A DNA stretch of 64,000 nucleotides from DATKKG01 sp035543015 (lineage in GTDB: Archaea; Thermoproteota; Nitrososphaeria; Conexivisphaerales; DTJL01), in assembly GCA_035543015.1 (NCBI GenBank), contig DATKKG010000017.1, positions 1-64,000 of the forward strand, read 5' to 3'. Of this stretch, positions 1 through 7,945 are shown piece after piece. Made by a program: the position numbers and the translations under genes. The number at the start of each line of letters is the position of its first letter. Position 1 is the first letter of the stretch. The notes under the pieces were generated by a model. The model did not search any database. It saw only the letters and a list, made by a program, of their open reading frames with translations, and had not been told where the DNA came from.

Positions 1-42
1 CGCATCGTGTAAGTAGGACAGATACCCTGCATAAAACGGGGA

Positions 43-261
43 TTGAAGAAGGTAGGCAGGCTCGTCATTATTGGAGTCCTGACAGCCCTGCTGATTGTGG
101 TGGTGTTCATCCCAATCGTTCCGGTTGACAACGCCTACTTCTACGGTCATGTTTCGCTCACCTGCCGCTACCTGGGTTTCGGAGGAACGGACATATTCTC
201 GAGGTACTACAACCTCAAAATTGGCTTCTTCCAGTTCAGCTGTGGAGGCTACTTCAGGTAG
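43..261 (+). CDS. Small membrane protein, unknown
   Basis: A 72-residue reading frame from a TTG start. The first 30 residues are one strongly hydrophobic segment after a short basic start (MKKVGR), followed by a polar tail with two cysteines and several aromatic residues. This fits a single-pass membrane or exported protein. I recognise no family. It lies in a gene-poor stretch and a TATA-like element sits too close to the TTG to be its promoter, so both start and reality are uncertain. Confidence 0.4.
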   Translation: MKKVGRLVIIGVLTALLIVVVFIPIVPVDNAYFYGHVSLTCRYLGFGGTDIFSRYYNLKIGFFQFSCGGYFR

Positions 262-308
262 AGGCTCTTGCCTCTTGCTATCTTGCATTGTGTCAAATAG
301 CGTTGGCG

Positions 309-349
309 CACACCACAGAAAGGTAGAATCTCCTTCAGCAGGTGCTGAT
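309..349 (+). repeat. Direct repeat, copy 1
   Basis: The 20-base word CACACCACAGAAAGGTAGAA at 309-328 occurs again exactly at 619-638. Both copies are followed about ten bases later by the shared word AGGTGCTGAT (340-349 and 652-661). Together this is a direct repeat of about 41-43 bases with a diverged middle, copies 310 bases apart. Confidence 0.75.
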
Positions 350-407
350 ACTATTGTGAAACGATTCTTCAACACTTAAGTGTGGATTTGCCGTCATAAT
401 CGCCGGA

Positions 408-545
408 TTGTTGGTGGACTACTCCTGGCTGTGGGGTACGGCAATACTTCTCGGCGTGCTCCTGGTTGCAATCTTTCTCATCTACCTCATGAGGAGGAAA
501 ACCAAGTTCGGCAAGGGCTTGTCTTCAGAGGCTTCAGCGCGCTGA
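408..545 (+). other. Possible small transmembrane ORF or remnant
   Basis: The frame is open from 360 to the TGA at 543-545. It encodes a hydrophobic helix of about 20 residues followed by a basic stretch (LMRRKTK), like a single-pass membrane protein or the tail of one. There is no ATG; the first possible starts are TTG at 408 or 411 and GTG at 414. It lies between the two direct-repeat copies. It may be a decayed membrane gene; I cannot show that it is expressed. Confidence 0.25.
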
Positions 546-618
546 AGTTCGTTCCATACAACGTCTCAACTTTCCTGCTCCTACGTAGGGTCACTTCTCC
601 ATTCAAATAACATCAGTA

Positions 619-661
619 CACACCACAGAAAGGTAGAAATAGAGTCGCCAGAGGTGCTGAT
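619..661 (+). repeat. Direct repeat, copy 2
   Basis: Second copy of the repeat at 309-349. It ends 46 bases before the eL40 start, so it may be part of that gene's upstream region. Confidence 0.75.
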
Positions 662-707
662 GTAGATAGCGTTGCCGATAGCTGATTCCGGTAAGAAGGC
701 GATAGCG

Positions 708-842
708 ATGGAGAGAAGGCTTTACTTCAAGATCTGCATGAGCTGCGGCTCCAAGAACCCGATAGACGCGGTGCGGTGCAGGAAATGCAAGAAGAGCGGC
801 TCCCTCCGCGTCAAGAACAGGACCACGGGACCCAAGAAGTAG
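708..842 (+). CDS. rpl40e: 50S ribosomal protein eL40
   Basis: A 44-residue basic zinc-ribbon protein of the large ribosomal subunit. Two zinc pairs are visible: CMSC at residues 10-13 and CRKC at residues 24-27, followed by a lysine/arginine-rich tail (KKSGSLRVKNR). Length and layout match archaeal eL40, which stands alone rather than as a ubiquitin fusion. The ATG at 708 is the only good start. It is followed by tRNA-Val on the same strand, a common kind of neighbourhood for translation genes. Confidence 0.9.
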   Translation: MERRLYFKICMSCGSKNPIDAVRCRKCKKSGSLRVKNRTTGPKK

Positions 843-860
843 GCGCGAGCCGACAAACGC

Positions 861-866
861 TTTATA
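861..866 (+). promoter_or_regulatory. TATA box for tRNA-Val
   Basis: TTTATA lies 31 bases before the mature 5' end of the tRNA, the usual place for archaeal box A with a short leader. Conserved placement, not tested. Confidence 0.7.
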
Positions 867-896
867 CGGCTTCACTTGAACCCCATTCCGTAGAAT

Positions 897-972
897 GGGC
901 CGGTCGTCTAGCCTGGCCTTGGACGTCGCTCTCACACAGCGAAGATCGGCGGTTCAAATCCGCCCCGGCCCA
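897..972 (+). tRNA. tRNA-Val (anticodon CAC)
   Basis: The full cloverleaf can be folded by eye: acceptor GGGCCGG with CCGGCCC, D stem GTCT/GGAC (one G-T pair), anticodon stem TCGCT/AGCGA, seven-base loop CTCACAC with anticodon CAC at 933-935, and T stem GGCGG/CCGCC with loop TTCAAAT. The discriminator is A972 and the CCA end is encoded at 973-975. No intron. It reads GUG codons. Confidence 0.95.
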
Positions 973-985
973 CCATGATTCTCGG

Positions 986-1022
986 TGACATGGCTAGGAG
1001 TATGCCATACTCCTGCCTGTCA
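986..1022. repeat. Long imperfect palindrome after tRNA-Val
   Basis: Arms TGACA-t-GGC-t-AGGAGTATG and CATACTCCT-GCC-TGTCA pair over 17 base pairs around one central base, with two single-base bulges on the left side. It begins 11 bases after the encoded CCA. It could be a processing or termination hairpin, or a relic of a mobile element end. There is no T-run right after it, which argues against a simple terminator. Confidence 0.6.
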
Positions 1023-1192
1023 TGGCCGACCCGCCTGTGTCCCCATGGGCGCTCGTCCAGGACGCCCTTGGCATACCCACGCCGTTCCTGCTGAGATTGG
1101 TGCATTCGATTGATCCGGGACCGATCCTGATCCGGTCTGTGCGTCCCAGCAGATGTCTCTAGCGCGTGTCAAACCTCGACGTCCTTCATCCA

Positions 1193-1447
1193 TCAGAGCA
1201 GAGAAATGAGTGCCGTTCCCCTTGCCTTCACAGCTAACTCCTCATCAGCCGTGACTAGTTGACACCCGATGTCAGCAGCCAGTTCGAGGTACACGGCATC
1301 GTAGACAGCAATGCCGAGCTTCTTCGCCGTCAGGGCCGCCCTCGCGACGGACTTCGAAGAAGGGACAATGAAAGCGAGATCGAAGGACATCAGAGCTTCG
1401 ATGTCTCTCTCAAGGTCCGCTCCAGATTGCTTCCATGACCCTCGTAG
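1193..1447 (-). pseudogene. VapC-like PIN-domain relic, N terminus missing
   Basis: The frame from a stop at 1448-1450 to 1193 encodes the C-terminal half of a PIN-domain toxin ribonuclease: AALTAKKLGIAVYDAVYLEL followed by ADIGCQLVTADEELA. In VapC proteins the D of YDA and the D of TAD are metal-binding residues. The first part of the fold, with the first catalytic Asp, is absent, and the only ATG (1390) would give 65 residues against about 130 for the family. No antitoxin gene is visible next to it. Most likely a dead toxin fragment. Confidence 0.65.
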
Positions 1448-1489
1448 TCATCACCGTGGACGACGCTGAAGACTGGACAAGGCAACGGA

Positions 1490-1495
1490 TTTATC
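1490..1495 (+). promoter_or_regulatory. TATA box before membrane glycosyltransferase
   Basis: TTTATC lies 35 bases before the in-frame TTG at 1525. This placement is why I prefer that start over the upstream ATG at 1435. Confidence 0.55.
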
Positions 1496-1524
1496 GCCAC
1501 GTCCACCTAACATGCTCGACGTCC

Positions 1525-2727
1525 TTGGAACGCAGCGACCTGTACATAGTCACGTTAGTGCTCTTCCTCATCGGTTTCTGGTTGCACATACCCTATGGCG
1601 GCGGCCACATCTACAGTGACATCCCGACGGTCTTCCAGCAAAGGGAGTGCGGCGGGGCCTGCCTCACCATCCCGTACGTCAACGGTTTCATCGAATACCC
1701 CGTCATTGTCAGCGAGTTCATCTATGCCATGGGGGCGATCGCGAATGTCCTCCCAGGGCCCGTGCTGAACGATTACTACTTGCTCACAGTTGCCTTCCTC
1801 GCGGTTCCAACGTTCCTCTTGGTACGCGAGACCTCGAAAATAGCCGAGATGCGCGGCCTCTCAAACGGGAGGGTCGCGGCATACCTGGTCGCGACGCCCA
1901 CCTTCCTAGTCATGCTCCTCTTGAACTGGTACGCCATCGGAGTGTACTTCGCGACCTTCGGCCTCAGGAAGTTCATGCAAGGCAACTACAGGATGAGCGG
2001 GGTCCTCTTTGGCCTCTCCGCTGCCTCCAACCTGGTCACGGCAGCGCCGGCGATGGGCCTGTTCCTGGCCGCCAAAGGGCTGAGAAACAGGGCAGTTTTC
2101 GTCGTCTCGGCGATAGCCTGCTACGGCGCGACAAACCTCCCGTTCATAATCGGGAACCCATCCTTGTGGCTCTCATTCTGGCAGTATCACGCCGGCTGGT
2201 ACATTGAGGGGTCCTGGATGCTCGCGTTCCTTTCGAGCCTCTCGTCACTGCGTCACTACATCTTCCCCGCCCTGCTTCTGTCGTTGTACGCGGCTCTGTC
2301 ATGGATTGCCGTGAGGAAGTCCAAGGACGCGGTTACTCTGTCTTGGTTGAGCACGTTCGCCTTCTTGTTCAGCACCTACGTCTTCACGCCCCAGATGAAC
2401 CTCATTCTCCTCCCGTTCTTCGCTATCGCTCCGATTGTGAAGAGGTACTGGGAGTTTCTCGCCTTCGATCTGGTCAACTCTCTATTCGTCATCTTGGCCT
2501 TCTCGCAACCCCTGCTCATCTTCGGCGTAACCTACCAGTTTGACGTCGTTTCCTACTTGGCTCCAGTCAGATGGCTGGCCATAGTCAGGTCGATCTGGCT
2601 CGGAAAGATGCTTGTCGTCGATGGCTTCATGCCGCTTGTCAACTGGAGAAGCAGGATCCACTTGGACATGTCAATCGCGCATCTTCGGGCCCGCATCCGT
2701 TTGGGACACACCCCTTCGAGCGCCTGA
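1525..2727 (+). CDS. Multi-pass membrane glycosyltransferase-like protein (GT87/DUF2029 type)
   Basis: About 400 residues with some ten hydrophobic helices spread along the length. The first outside loop carries the pattern expected for polyprenol-phosphate-sugar-dependent membrane glycosyltransferases: GGGHIYSDIPTVFQ followed by YVNGFIEYPVIVSEFIYAMG, with an early Asp and a Y..YP element. Such enzymes add mannose or similar sugars to lipids or proteins at the membrane. The frame is open upstream to an ATG at 1435, but the TATA box at 1490 favours TTG 1525. The family call rests on general pattern; the exact substrate is unknown. Confidence 0.6.
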   Translation: MERSDLYIVTLVLFLIGFWLHIPYGGGHIYSDIPTVFQQRECGGACLTIPYVNGFIEYPVIVSEFIYAMGAIANVLPGPVLNDYYLLTVAFLAVPTFLLVRETSKIAEMRGLSNGRVAAYLVATPTFLVMLLLNWYAIGVYFATFGLRKFMQGNYRMSGVLFGLSAASNLVTAAPAMGLFLAAKGLRNRAVFVVSAIACYGATNLPFIIGNPSLWLSFWQYHAGWYIEGSWMLAFLSSLSSLRHYIFPALLLSLYAALSWIAVRKSKDAVTLSWLSTFAFLFSTYVFTPQMNLILLPFFAIAPIVKRYWEFLAFDLVNSLFVILAFSQPLLIFGVTYQFDVVSYLAPVRWLAIVRSIWLGKMLVVDGFMPLVNWRSRIHLDMSIAHLRARIRLGHTPSSA

Positions 2728-3230
2728 ACCCTTCGCTCGCAGGTCCAAGCCCACCCTTCGACCAATCAGTTGATCTCAATAGTCTAAGGATGATTGACAA
2801 CGAAGGGATCGAGAGCCCGACCAGATCCCGTATCAATGCCCAAGAGAGCCTCATGCTAGTGCATTTGATTGACTTGATTACCCCACGCATCACTCAAAGA
2901 CTTGTGACATTAGAGTCTGCCGCCGGTGTCTGGTCGCGTTCCAGTTCGAATATCAGGTTGGCTTCAGTAACACAAAGTTGAAGCCATCGCGGTTGCCCGG
3001 TCAAGGTCAATCCGCTCCCATCGCTTCTGCCTGGTCATACATTCGCCACCTTTCGGTTCGAACGTCGATTCCGGTGTCCCTGTCTTGGTTGGAACCCGAT
3101 TCTGCCCCGCTTTGGCACACACATGGCCGTGAGTCCGCGTTGTCCCTCACCAGCCCGCGCTCCCTGCAGGGATCGAGCAAGTCCCTCGCGATCACCGAGG
3201 CCTTGCCAAAGGACGCCCGCGACGGTGATT
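2728..3230. other. Gene-free stretch of about 500 bases
   Basis: No reading frame here looks like a real protein on either strand; the longer ones lack codon bias and recognisable motifs. Base composition at 2740-3060 looks more AT-rich than the flanking genes. I found no tRNA, clear hairpin series or long repeat. A TATA-like CTTTTAAAC near 3232 probably belongs to the next gene. Confidence 0.5.
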
Positions 3231-3265
3231 CTTTTAAACTGCTTTATCTGAATGAACAGTAGAGG

Positions 3266-4246
3266 ATGGCTCCAGACCCGAGCTCTGAGTTTCCCGAGAA
3301 GATCGTCCCGGGGATGGTTTCCGTAGTGATAACAGCCTACAACAGGGCCAGGTTCCTCCGAGGGAGCATCGATTCGGCGCTCGCCCAAAGCTATCGACCC
3401 CTCGAGGTCATCGTAGTCGACGACGGGTCCACGGACGAGACGCCGCAAATCTGCCGCGAATACGGAGATCGCATAAGGTACTTCTGGAAACCCAACGGAG
3501 GGGCCGCCTCCGCCAAGAACTTCGGCATTCGAAGGATGAGAGGAGGTTGGCTGACGATCCTCGACAGCGATGACAAGCTGGATCCGGTGGCGGTCTCTGC
3601 ATTCGTCAACTGGGCGGCAAAGCTGCGATCGGAACAGCTGTCCTGCGAAAGCGTCGTCATCGAGGAGGACGGAGCCCCGAAGGCCGAGCAGCCCACTAGG
3701 ATTCGCAGGGAGCTGAAGGGAGATGCCTATCTCCGGTGGCTGTGGTCGGGAAGGAACGACAGGCATGATCCACCGTTCGTCTCCGCCCTGATGGGAGGCG
3801 GCTTGGCGAGCCGCTCCCTGGTTTTCAGGGTCGGCCTCCCTGACGACTCCGAACGGTCGGGGGGCGAGGACTGGGAATGGGAGTTGAAGGCCGCCTTCAT
3901 CCACAGGTATACGGCCGCCTTCCTTCCCTTCAGGCTCCTCAGGTACCGGGAGCACCCGGGACAGCTGATGTCATCTCTCGCGATGGTGGACCTTGCAAGG
4001 GGGCCAGCCATACGGGCTCGCCTCAGGAGGTATCTCTCGGACCCAAGCGTGACTCCGGGGCCTCTCATGGAGCACTATAGGCAGGAGACGCGAAGGCTTC
4101 GAAGGGTATACTCGCCGTTCGTCCCCATGTTGAAGCTTATGCGGTTGATGCCGCTACGGCGGAAGGTCGAGTTCTGGACGTGGGAGATCGCCCCTGGCCT
4201 CATGGCCAAGATCTACTGGGCGTCCGATCCTCCGGTGGACGCCTAG
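3266..4246 (+). CDS. Glycosyltransferase family 2
   Basis: A 326-residue cytoplasmic glycosyltransferase with a GT-A fold. The N-terminal half has the standard GT2 signature: VVITAYNRARF near residue 20, VDDGSTD at 51-57 (nucleotide-sugar binding) and the DxD-type metal site LDSDD at 99-103. GGEDWEWELKAA near residue 196 matches the acidic catalytic-base motif. The C-terminal 100 residues are basic, with no clear membrane helix. An AT-rich TATA element near 3231 precedes the ATG. It probably works in cell-surface glycan or glycolipid synthesis with the other glycan genes in the window; the sugar is unknown. Confidence 0.85.
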   Translation: MAPDPSSEFPEKIVPGMVSVVITAYNRARFLRGSIDSALAQSYRPLEVIVVDDGSTDETPQICREYGDRIRYFWKPNGGAASAKNFGIRRMRGGWLTILDSDDKLDPVAVSAFVNWAAKLRSEQLSCESVVIEEDGAPKAEQPTRIRRELKGDAYLRWLWSGRNDRHDPPFVSALMGGGLASRSLVFRVGLPDDSERSGGEDWEWELKAAFIHRYTAAFLPFRLLRYREHPGQLMSSLAMVDLARGPAIRARLRRYLSDPSVTPGPLMEHYRQETRRLRRVYSPFVPMLKLMRLMPLRRKVEFWTWEIAPGLMAKIYWASDPPVDA

Positions 4247-4387
4247 TCTCGCCTGACGTCGCCCGCATGAGGAGAACCTCCATTGCGTTCGTCCGGAGAA
4301 GAGGGATCCGGGGTCGGGTTGTCCGTCAGCGGCTGAGGCGCAAGGTCCCCACGCATTGCGCCGCGTCCGGGTCGAGGTGGGCTGGGA

Positions 4388-5311
4388 CTAGTCCACGACG
4401 TGCACCGACGACTCGGTCAGTTTGCTGACGGTCAGACGCGCGGACGGGTATGCCTCCGCCGCCCTGGCGGTGATGTGGCGCGCGTCGTCCCTCCATGCCA
4501 GGCAGTGGACTGCCTCGCCTATCATGTTGTGAGCCGCGGCGATGGCGCCAGCCTCCTCGAGAAGGGCGCAGGCCTTGTCCGAGTCCTTCGAAGCTATGCC
4601 CGTCTCGAGGGCGAACCTCCTGCTCTCTCTGAGCATCCTGGCCGAAGAGGGGTCCGCCAGCACGTTCTCCAGCGCTCTCTGGCCGGCCTCGTTGACCCTG
4701 CGCATCACTTCTCCGGAAGTCAGGATCTCCCGCTTCTCCCTGGACCCGAAGGTCATCGCGATGAGGGAGTACTGCTCGAAATCCTCCATGAACGCCTCGA
4801 TCCTGATCGTCCCGGGACCTCCTCCCTGGACTATCAGCCCCCCGACGCCCGAGCTGGCATACAGGGAGCCGACGGTGCCCAGGCCCGTATGGCAAAGGAG
4901 CTCCGCTTCGTGAGCGATGTCCGCGGCCTGCCTCAGGGTCACCTTCTGGCCGAGCTCGAGGAGGACGGCGGTGGACGCGCCGAGGGCCGTCGACGCGCTC
5001 GACCCGAAGCCCGCGCCTATGGGCACCTCGACCCGATGGCTGACCAGGAAGCGTTGCCTGGATCCCGTCCGCCCCCGGATGATGTCCAGCACCGTCTGGG
5101 TGGTGCTGTTCGCGATGGGTCTCCCGTCGAAGAGGACCTTGTCGGCGAGCTCGTCGATCTTGGTGACCGCCGTATGGGACCCCTTGACCAGCTTGAAGCC
5201 GCCGCCCCGAGCACCTACCTTGTCAAGTGGCTCGACGTACCGGCCGTCCGGGGCTACGCCCTCGAACGTGAAGAACGACGAAACCGCCGAAGGGACGTAA
5301 ACATACCGCAA
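4388..5311 (-). CDS. Pantoate kinase (GHMP family)
   Basis: A 307-residue GHMP-fold kinase. The phosphate-binding motif VPIGAGFGSSASTALG sits at residues 96-111, and the GAGFG form is typical of archaeal pantoate kinase (COG1829). That enzyme phosphorylates pantoate on the archaeal route to coenzyme A, before 4-phosphopantoate-beta-alanine ligase. The ATG start gives MRYVYVPSAVSSFF. It lies 33 bases behind an ECF transporter S-component on the same strand, so the two are probably one transcript. Length fits the family. Mevalonate-type kinases are the nearest alternative. Confidence 0.8.
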   Translation of the reverse strand: MRYVYVPSAVSSFFTFEGVAPDGRYVEPLDKVGARGGGFKLVKGSHTAVTKIDELADKVLFDGRPIANSTTQTVLDIIRGRTGSRQRFLVSHRVEVPIGAGFGSSASTALGASTAVLLELGQKVTLRQAADIAHEAELLCHTGLGTVGSLYASSGVGGLIVQGGGPGTIRIEAFMEDFEQYSLIAMTFGSREKREILTSGEVMRRVNEAGQRALENVLADPSSARMLRESRRFALETGIASKDSDKACALLEEAGAIAAAHNMIGEAVHCLAWRDDARHITARAAEAYPSARLTVSKLTESSVHVVD

Positions 5312-5344
5312 AGAAGGTCAGGCCGACTTGAGAGCCGGACATAG

Positions 5345-6184
5345 TTAAGGCTGTTGCCGCAGGGGCTGCGCTTCGACCTCGGGCCGTCCTCGCCTGGGGC
5401 CCGCGATCTTCGGAGCCAGGGGGGAGACGACCAGGGTGACGGCTATCCCCAGCAGGAAGACCGTCATAAGCGACTGGAGGAGCGACCCGAGGTACTGGTT
5501 GGTCCCGTACAGGGAGTTGAAGTAGCCGAACAGGCTGAGGAACCCTGCTGCGAAGAACGGAAGCGAGAGGAGGGCCGACACGAGCAGCACCTTCGGCATG
5601 GGCTCGTCCTCCCAGTGCGGAATGCTCTCCCCCCAGATTCTCGAAGAGGTGATCCCCCTAAGGTATCTCATGACGACCGGCACGAGGAGTATCATGAACG
5701 GCAGCATCGTGAACTCCCAGAACAGCGTGAGCCCCCAGACGCCGACCCAGAAGGCGGCCGCGCTGTCCGCGGGCAGGGCCAACACGACGACGCCTAGCGC
5801 TGCGATCAGGTTGCCAACGAGGAGCGAGGCCATCGAGCTGAATATGAACCCCACCCATGACCGGTATCTGTGTACTATCCAGCCGAAGAGAAGGAAGCCG
5901 ATGAAGTTGCCAGGGAGCCCGGCCGCCACCGCCAGGAGGGGCGTCGTCTTGGCCATTGGCACGAGGAACAGGATATCTCCGACGAACGAGCCGATGCCCG
6001 CGCCCACTGCCCCCACCATGGTGCCGGAAGTGAGGGCGAATATCGCGGGGACGACGACCCCGGGCCTGAACTGGCCGACGTTCCAGGGGGTTCCGATGGC
6101 GGCCGTCATTCCGTTCACGAGGGCATAGAGAGCCGCGCATATCGCCATTCGCGCCAGGGATGATGCGGCTGATTTGCGTTGCAT
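5345..6184 (-). CDS. ECF transporter S-component
   Basis: A 279-residue integral membrane protein with about six hydrophobic segments. The N-terminal ALYALVNGMTAAIG followed by a G-rich helix pair (GTMVGAVGAGIGSFVGD) is typical of substrate-binding S-components of energy-coupling-factor vitamin transporters. The C-terminal 90 residues add further membrane segments, so it is longer than the usual 170-200 residues. A TATA-like TTTAAAG lies about 45 bases upstream near 6230. It is transcribed with pantoate kinase, which hints at pantoate or pantothenate as substrate; that is inference. No ECF ATPase or T-component is nearby. Confidence 0.7.
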   Translation of the reverse strand: MQRKSAASSLARMAICAALYALVNGMTAAIGTPWNVGQFRPGVVVPAIFALTSGTMVGAVGAGIGSFVGDILFLVPMAKTTPLLAVAAGLPGNFIGFLLFGWIVHRYRSWVGFIFSSMASLLVGNLIAALGVVVLALPADSAAAFWVGVWGLTLFWEFTMLPFMILLVPVVMRYLRGITSSRIWGESIPHWEDEPMPKVLLVSALLSLPFFAAGFLSLFGYFNSLYGTNQYLGSLLQSLMTVFLLGIAVTLVVSPLAPKIAGPRRGRPEVEAQPLRQQP

Positions 6185-6260
6185 TGGCGACGACCCGGTT
6201 CGCTAAAGATTTTAGTCTTGCATTCTATTTCTTTAAACCGATTTAAAGAGCGAGCCTTCC

Positions 6261-6794
6261 CTATTCCCCGCGTTTCGACTTCGGGCTGCTGAATATCGAT
6301 GACGGCCTCAGGACGCTCACGCCCGCGGTCCCACCGATCACCTCTACCAGCACCACCCAGTCGGGGGAATCGAGGTTCACCTTCTGGCCGAGGGCTGATG
6401 CTGCCGACGTGACGAACCCCATCGTAGGGGTTTCGTTGTGTCTCTTCTCGACCGTGACCCTGAAGGTCTCGGCTTCCCCCACCTTCCCTGACAGCTCAAC
6501 CACCGCAGCCTTTGCGGCATCCGGCGACGCCTGGCACACCCTCTCGATGGGGATGAACCGGAGCAGCAGCCTGACGCTCCACGGCTCGTCCGACACCATC
6601 TTCTTCAGGGAGCCGACGACGGCGAATGGGTCCAATGCGGTCTGACCGACCATGAGCCCGATCACCCCCGTGGTCCAGGCGGAGGGGCTGGGGTCTCCGA
6701 GGCTGCGCAGGATGGAGAGGCACTCCCCGATCGCCTCCCTTTCCAGGCCCTTGAAGGTGGTGGCTATGAAGTTGAAGCCTCTTTCGGTCTCCAT
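6261..6794 (-). CDS. THUMP-domain RNA-binding protein (TAN1-like)
   Basis: A 177-residue protein with the THUMP fold layout: FNFIATTFKGLEREAIGECLSIL at the start, a central RFIPIERVCQA segment, then FRVTVEKRHNETP and VNLDSPDWVVLVEVIGG. These elements match the archaeal single-domain family related to Tan1 (COG1818), which presents tRNA to modifying enzymes; in eukaryotes the partner acetylates cytidine 12 of tRNA-Ser and tRNA-Leu. No catalytic domain is present. A TATA-like GAAATAAGG lies at about 6818-6826. Confidence 0.75.
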   Translation of the reverse strand: METERGFNFIATTFKGLEREAIGECLSILRSLGDPSPSAWTTGVIGLMVGQTALDPFAVVGSLKKMVSDEPWSVRLLLRFIPIERVCQASPDAAKAAVVELSGKVGEAETFRVTVEKRHNETPTMGFVTSAASALGQKVNLDSPDWVVLVEVIGGTAGVSVLRPSSIFSSPKSKRGE

Positions 6795-6952
6795 CGCGAC
6801 TCCTTCCTCCTTCCCCCCTTATTTCGGTGAGCCCTTCCCCCGCCTTCCAGAGAGGGGGGTTCGCACGCCAGCGGGGATCGAGCGGTCGTTTCATGCTGGG
6901 CGCTAAGCTTATAAAGAGAAGGTACTCTGTCGATAAGGCAAAGTGTTCTGCC

Positions 6953-7051
6953 TTGGACGATCGCGATGAGGAAGAGGAAGACTGGGAAGCGGACAGCGAC
7001 GACTGGGAAGACGACACCGACGAGTTCGGTGACGACGAAGAAGAGTCATAG
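6953..7051 (+). CDS. Very acidic 32-residue protein
   Basis: A TATA element (CTTATAAA, 6908-6915) is followed 38-45 bases later by an in-frame TTG. The product is nearly all Asp and Glu with four Trp/Phe residues (DEEEEDWEAD, DDWEDDTDEF) and ends EES. The extreme acidity cannot bind nucleic acid; it could be an intrinsically disordered partner or mimic for a basic protein. Longer in-frame extensions exist, but the TATA position argues for the short form. I recognise no family. Confidence 0.5.
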   Translation: MDDRDEEEEDWEADSDDWEDDTDEFGDDEEES

Positions 7052-7169
7052 GCTCGCCACTGGTACCTCGCGGATTCTCTTTTGCGATATGCTCCTCTGT
7101 GACGTAGTCATGAACCGCCGTCCCTGAAACCCTTAAGACGGCGCTGGGCCGAAGCACAAGTCGAAGGGC

Positions 7170-7853
7170 TTGAAGGAGATCCAGCTCCCTGTGCTCGTCG
7201 TCAATTTCAAGAACTACCGAGAGTCCCTCGCCAACGAAGGCCTCCGGCTGGCCGGCTCAATTCAGGAGGCCGCCTTGAAGGCGAAGGCCAGCGTCGTGCT
7301 GGCGCCTCCGGCCTCCATGCTTGGCTCGGTCCTTTCGGAGGCGAAGGTACCGGTGTTCGCGCAGCACGTCGACCCTTTGAAGGCCGAGAACACGACGGGG
7401 TTTCAGACCCCTGCTGCGCTGAAGGCCCTCGGCTGCGCAGGCTCCATAGTCAACCACAGCGAGCACAGGATGCCCGTCGACCAGGTGCGGGAGATCGTCT
7501 CCCTCCTCAGGGAAAGCTCGCTGCTGAGCTTGGTGTGCGCAAGGGATGCAGAGGAAGCCGGCAGGCTGGCAGCCCTGGGGCCTGATTTCGTTGCGGTCGA
7601 GCCGCCCGAGCTCATCGGAAGTGGCCGCGCGGTCTCGAAGGTCTCCCCGGACGTCGTGACCGATTCGGTCAGGGCCGTCTTCAAGGCGAACCCCAGGACC
7701 GTGACGCTCTGCGGCGCCGGCATAGTCGAGGGGGCCGACCTGAGGGCGGCTCTCCGTCTGGGCGCCAGAGGGGCTCTCGTGTCAAGCGGCATCGTGAAAA
7801 GCGCAAACCCTTACGAGAAATCGTTGGAATTATTCAAGTCTCTGACTCAATGA
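7170..7853 (+). CDS. tpiA: Triosephosphate isomerase
   Basis: Interconverts dihydroxyacetone phosphate and glyceraldehyde 3-phosphate in the cytoplasm. At 227 residues it is the short archaeal form. The active-site residues are in place: Asn12 and Lys14 (VNFKNY), His96 (NHSEHR) and Glu144 (VAVEPPELIG). The C-terminal phosphate loop CGAGIVEGADL is intact. The start is TTG at 7170, with a TATA-like CCCTTAAGAC about 40 bases upstream. Phosphoglycerate kinase and GAPDH lie at 41-44 kb, so the lower glycolytic genes are present but dispersed. Confidence 0.95.
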   Translation: MKEIQLPVLVVNFKNYRESLANEGLRLAGSIQEAALKAKASVVLAPPASMLGSVLSEAKVPVFAQHVDPLKAENTTGFQTPAALKALGCAGSIVNHSEHRMPVDQVREIVSLLRESSLLSLVCARDAEEAGRLAALGPDFVAVEPPELIGSGRAVSKVSPDVVTDSVRAVFKANPRTVTLCGAGIVEGADLRAALRLGARGALVSSGIVKSANPYEKSLELFKSLTQ

Positions 7854-7868
7854 GCACTCTCACTCACC

Positions 7869-7883
7869 TTTTCGGTCGTTTTT
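7869..7883 (+). terminator. T-rich terminator after tpiA
   Basis: Two T runs (TTTT at 7869 and TTTTT at 7879) follow the stop codon within 30 bases. Archaeal polymerase stops at such runs without needing a hairpin. Confidence 0.5.
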
Positions 7884-7904
7884 CTGCGCAGGTAGTCATG
7901 ATAT

Positions 7905-7914
7905 ACTTATAATC
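7905..7914 (+). promoter_or_regulatory. TATA box for gdhA
   Basis: ACTTATAATC lies about 36 bases before the ATG at 7946, a strong archaeal box A. This is consistent with high expression of the dehydrogenase. Confidence 0.7.
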
Positions 7915-7945
7915 TCGAACCCTGACCACAGGAGACGGGACTACT

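Noticed and set aside
380..610. 76-codon plus-strand frame near the left end
   Set aside because: It is out of frame with the hydrophobic helix encoded in the same bases and has no membrane or domain character.
1435..1524. ATG at 1435 as start of the membrane glycosyltransferase
   Set aside because: The TATA at 1490 lies inside that extension, whose 30 residues are polar and unlike the family; TTG 1525 fits better.
3035..3955. Minus-strand frame of 306 codons across the gene-free stretch and the GT2 gene
   Set aside because: Most of it is antisense to the GT2 gene, and the part in the gap has no motif or promoter.
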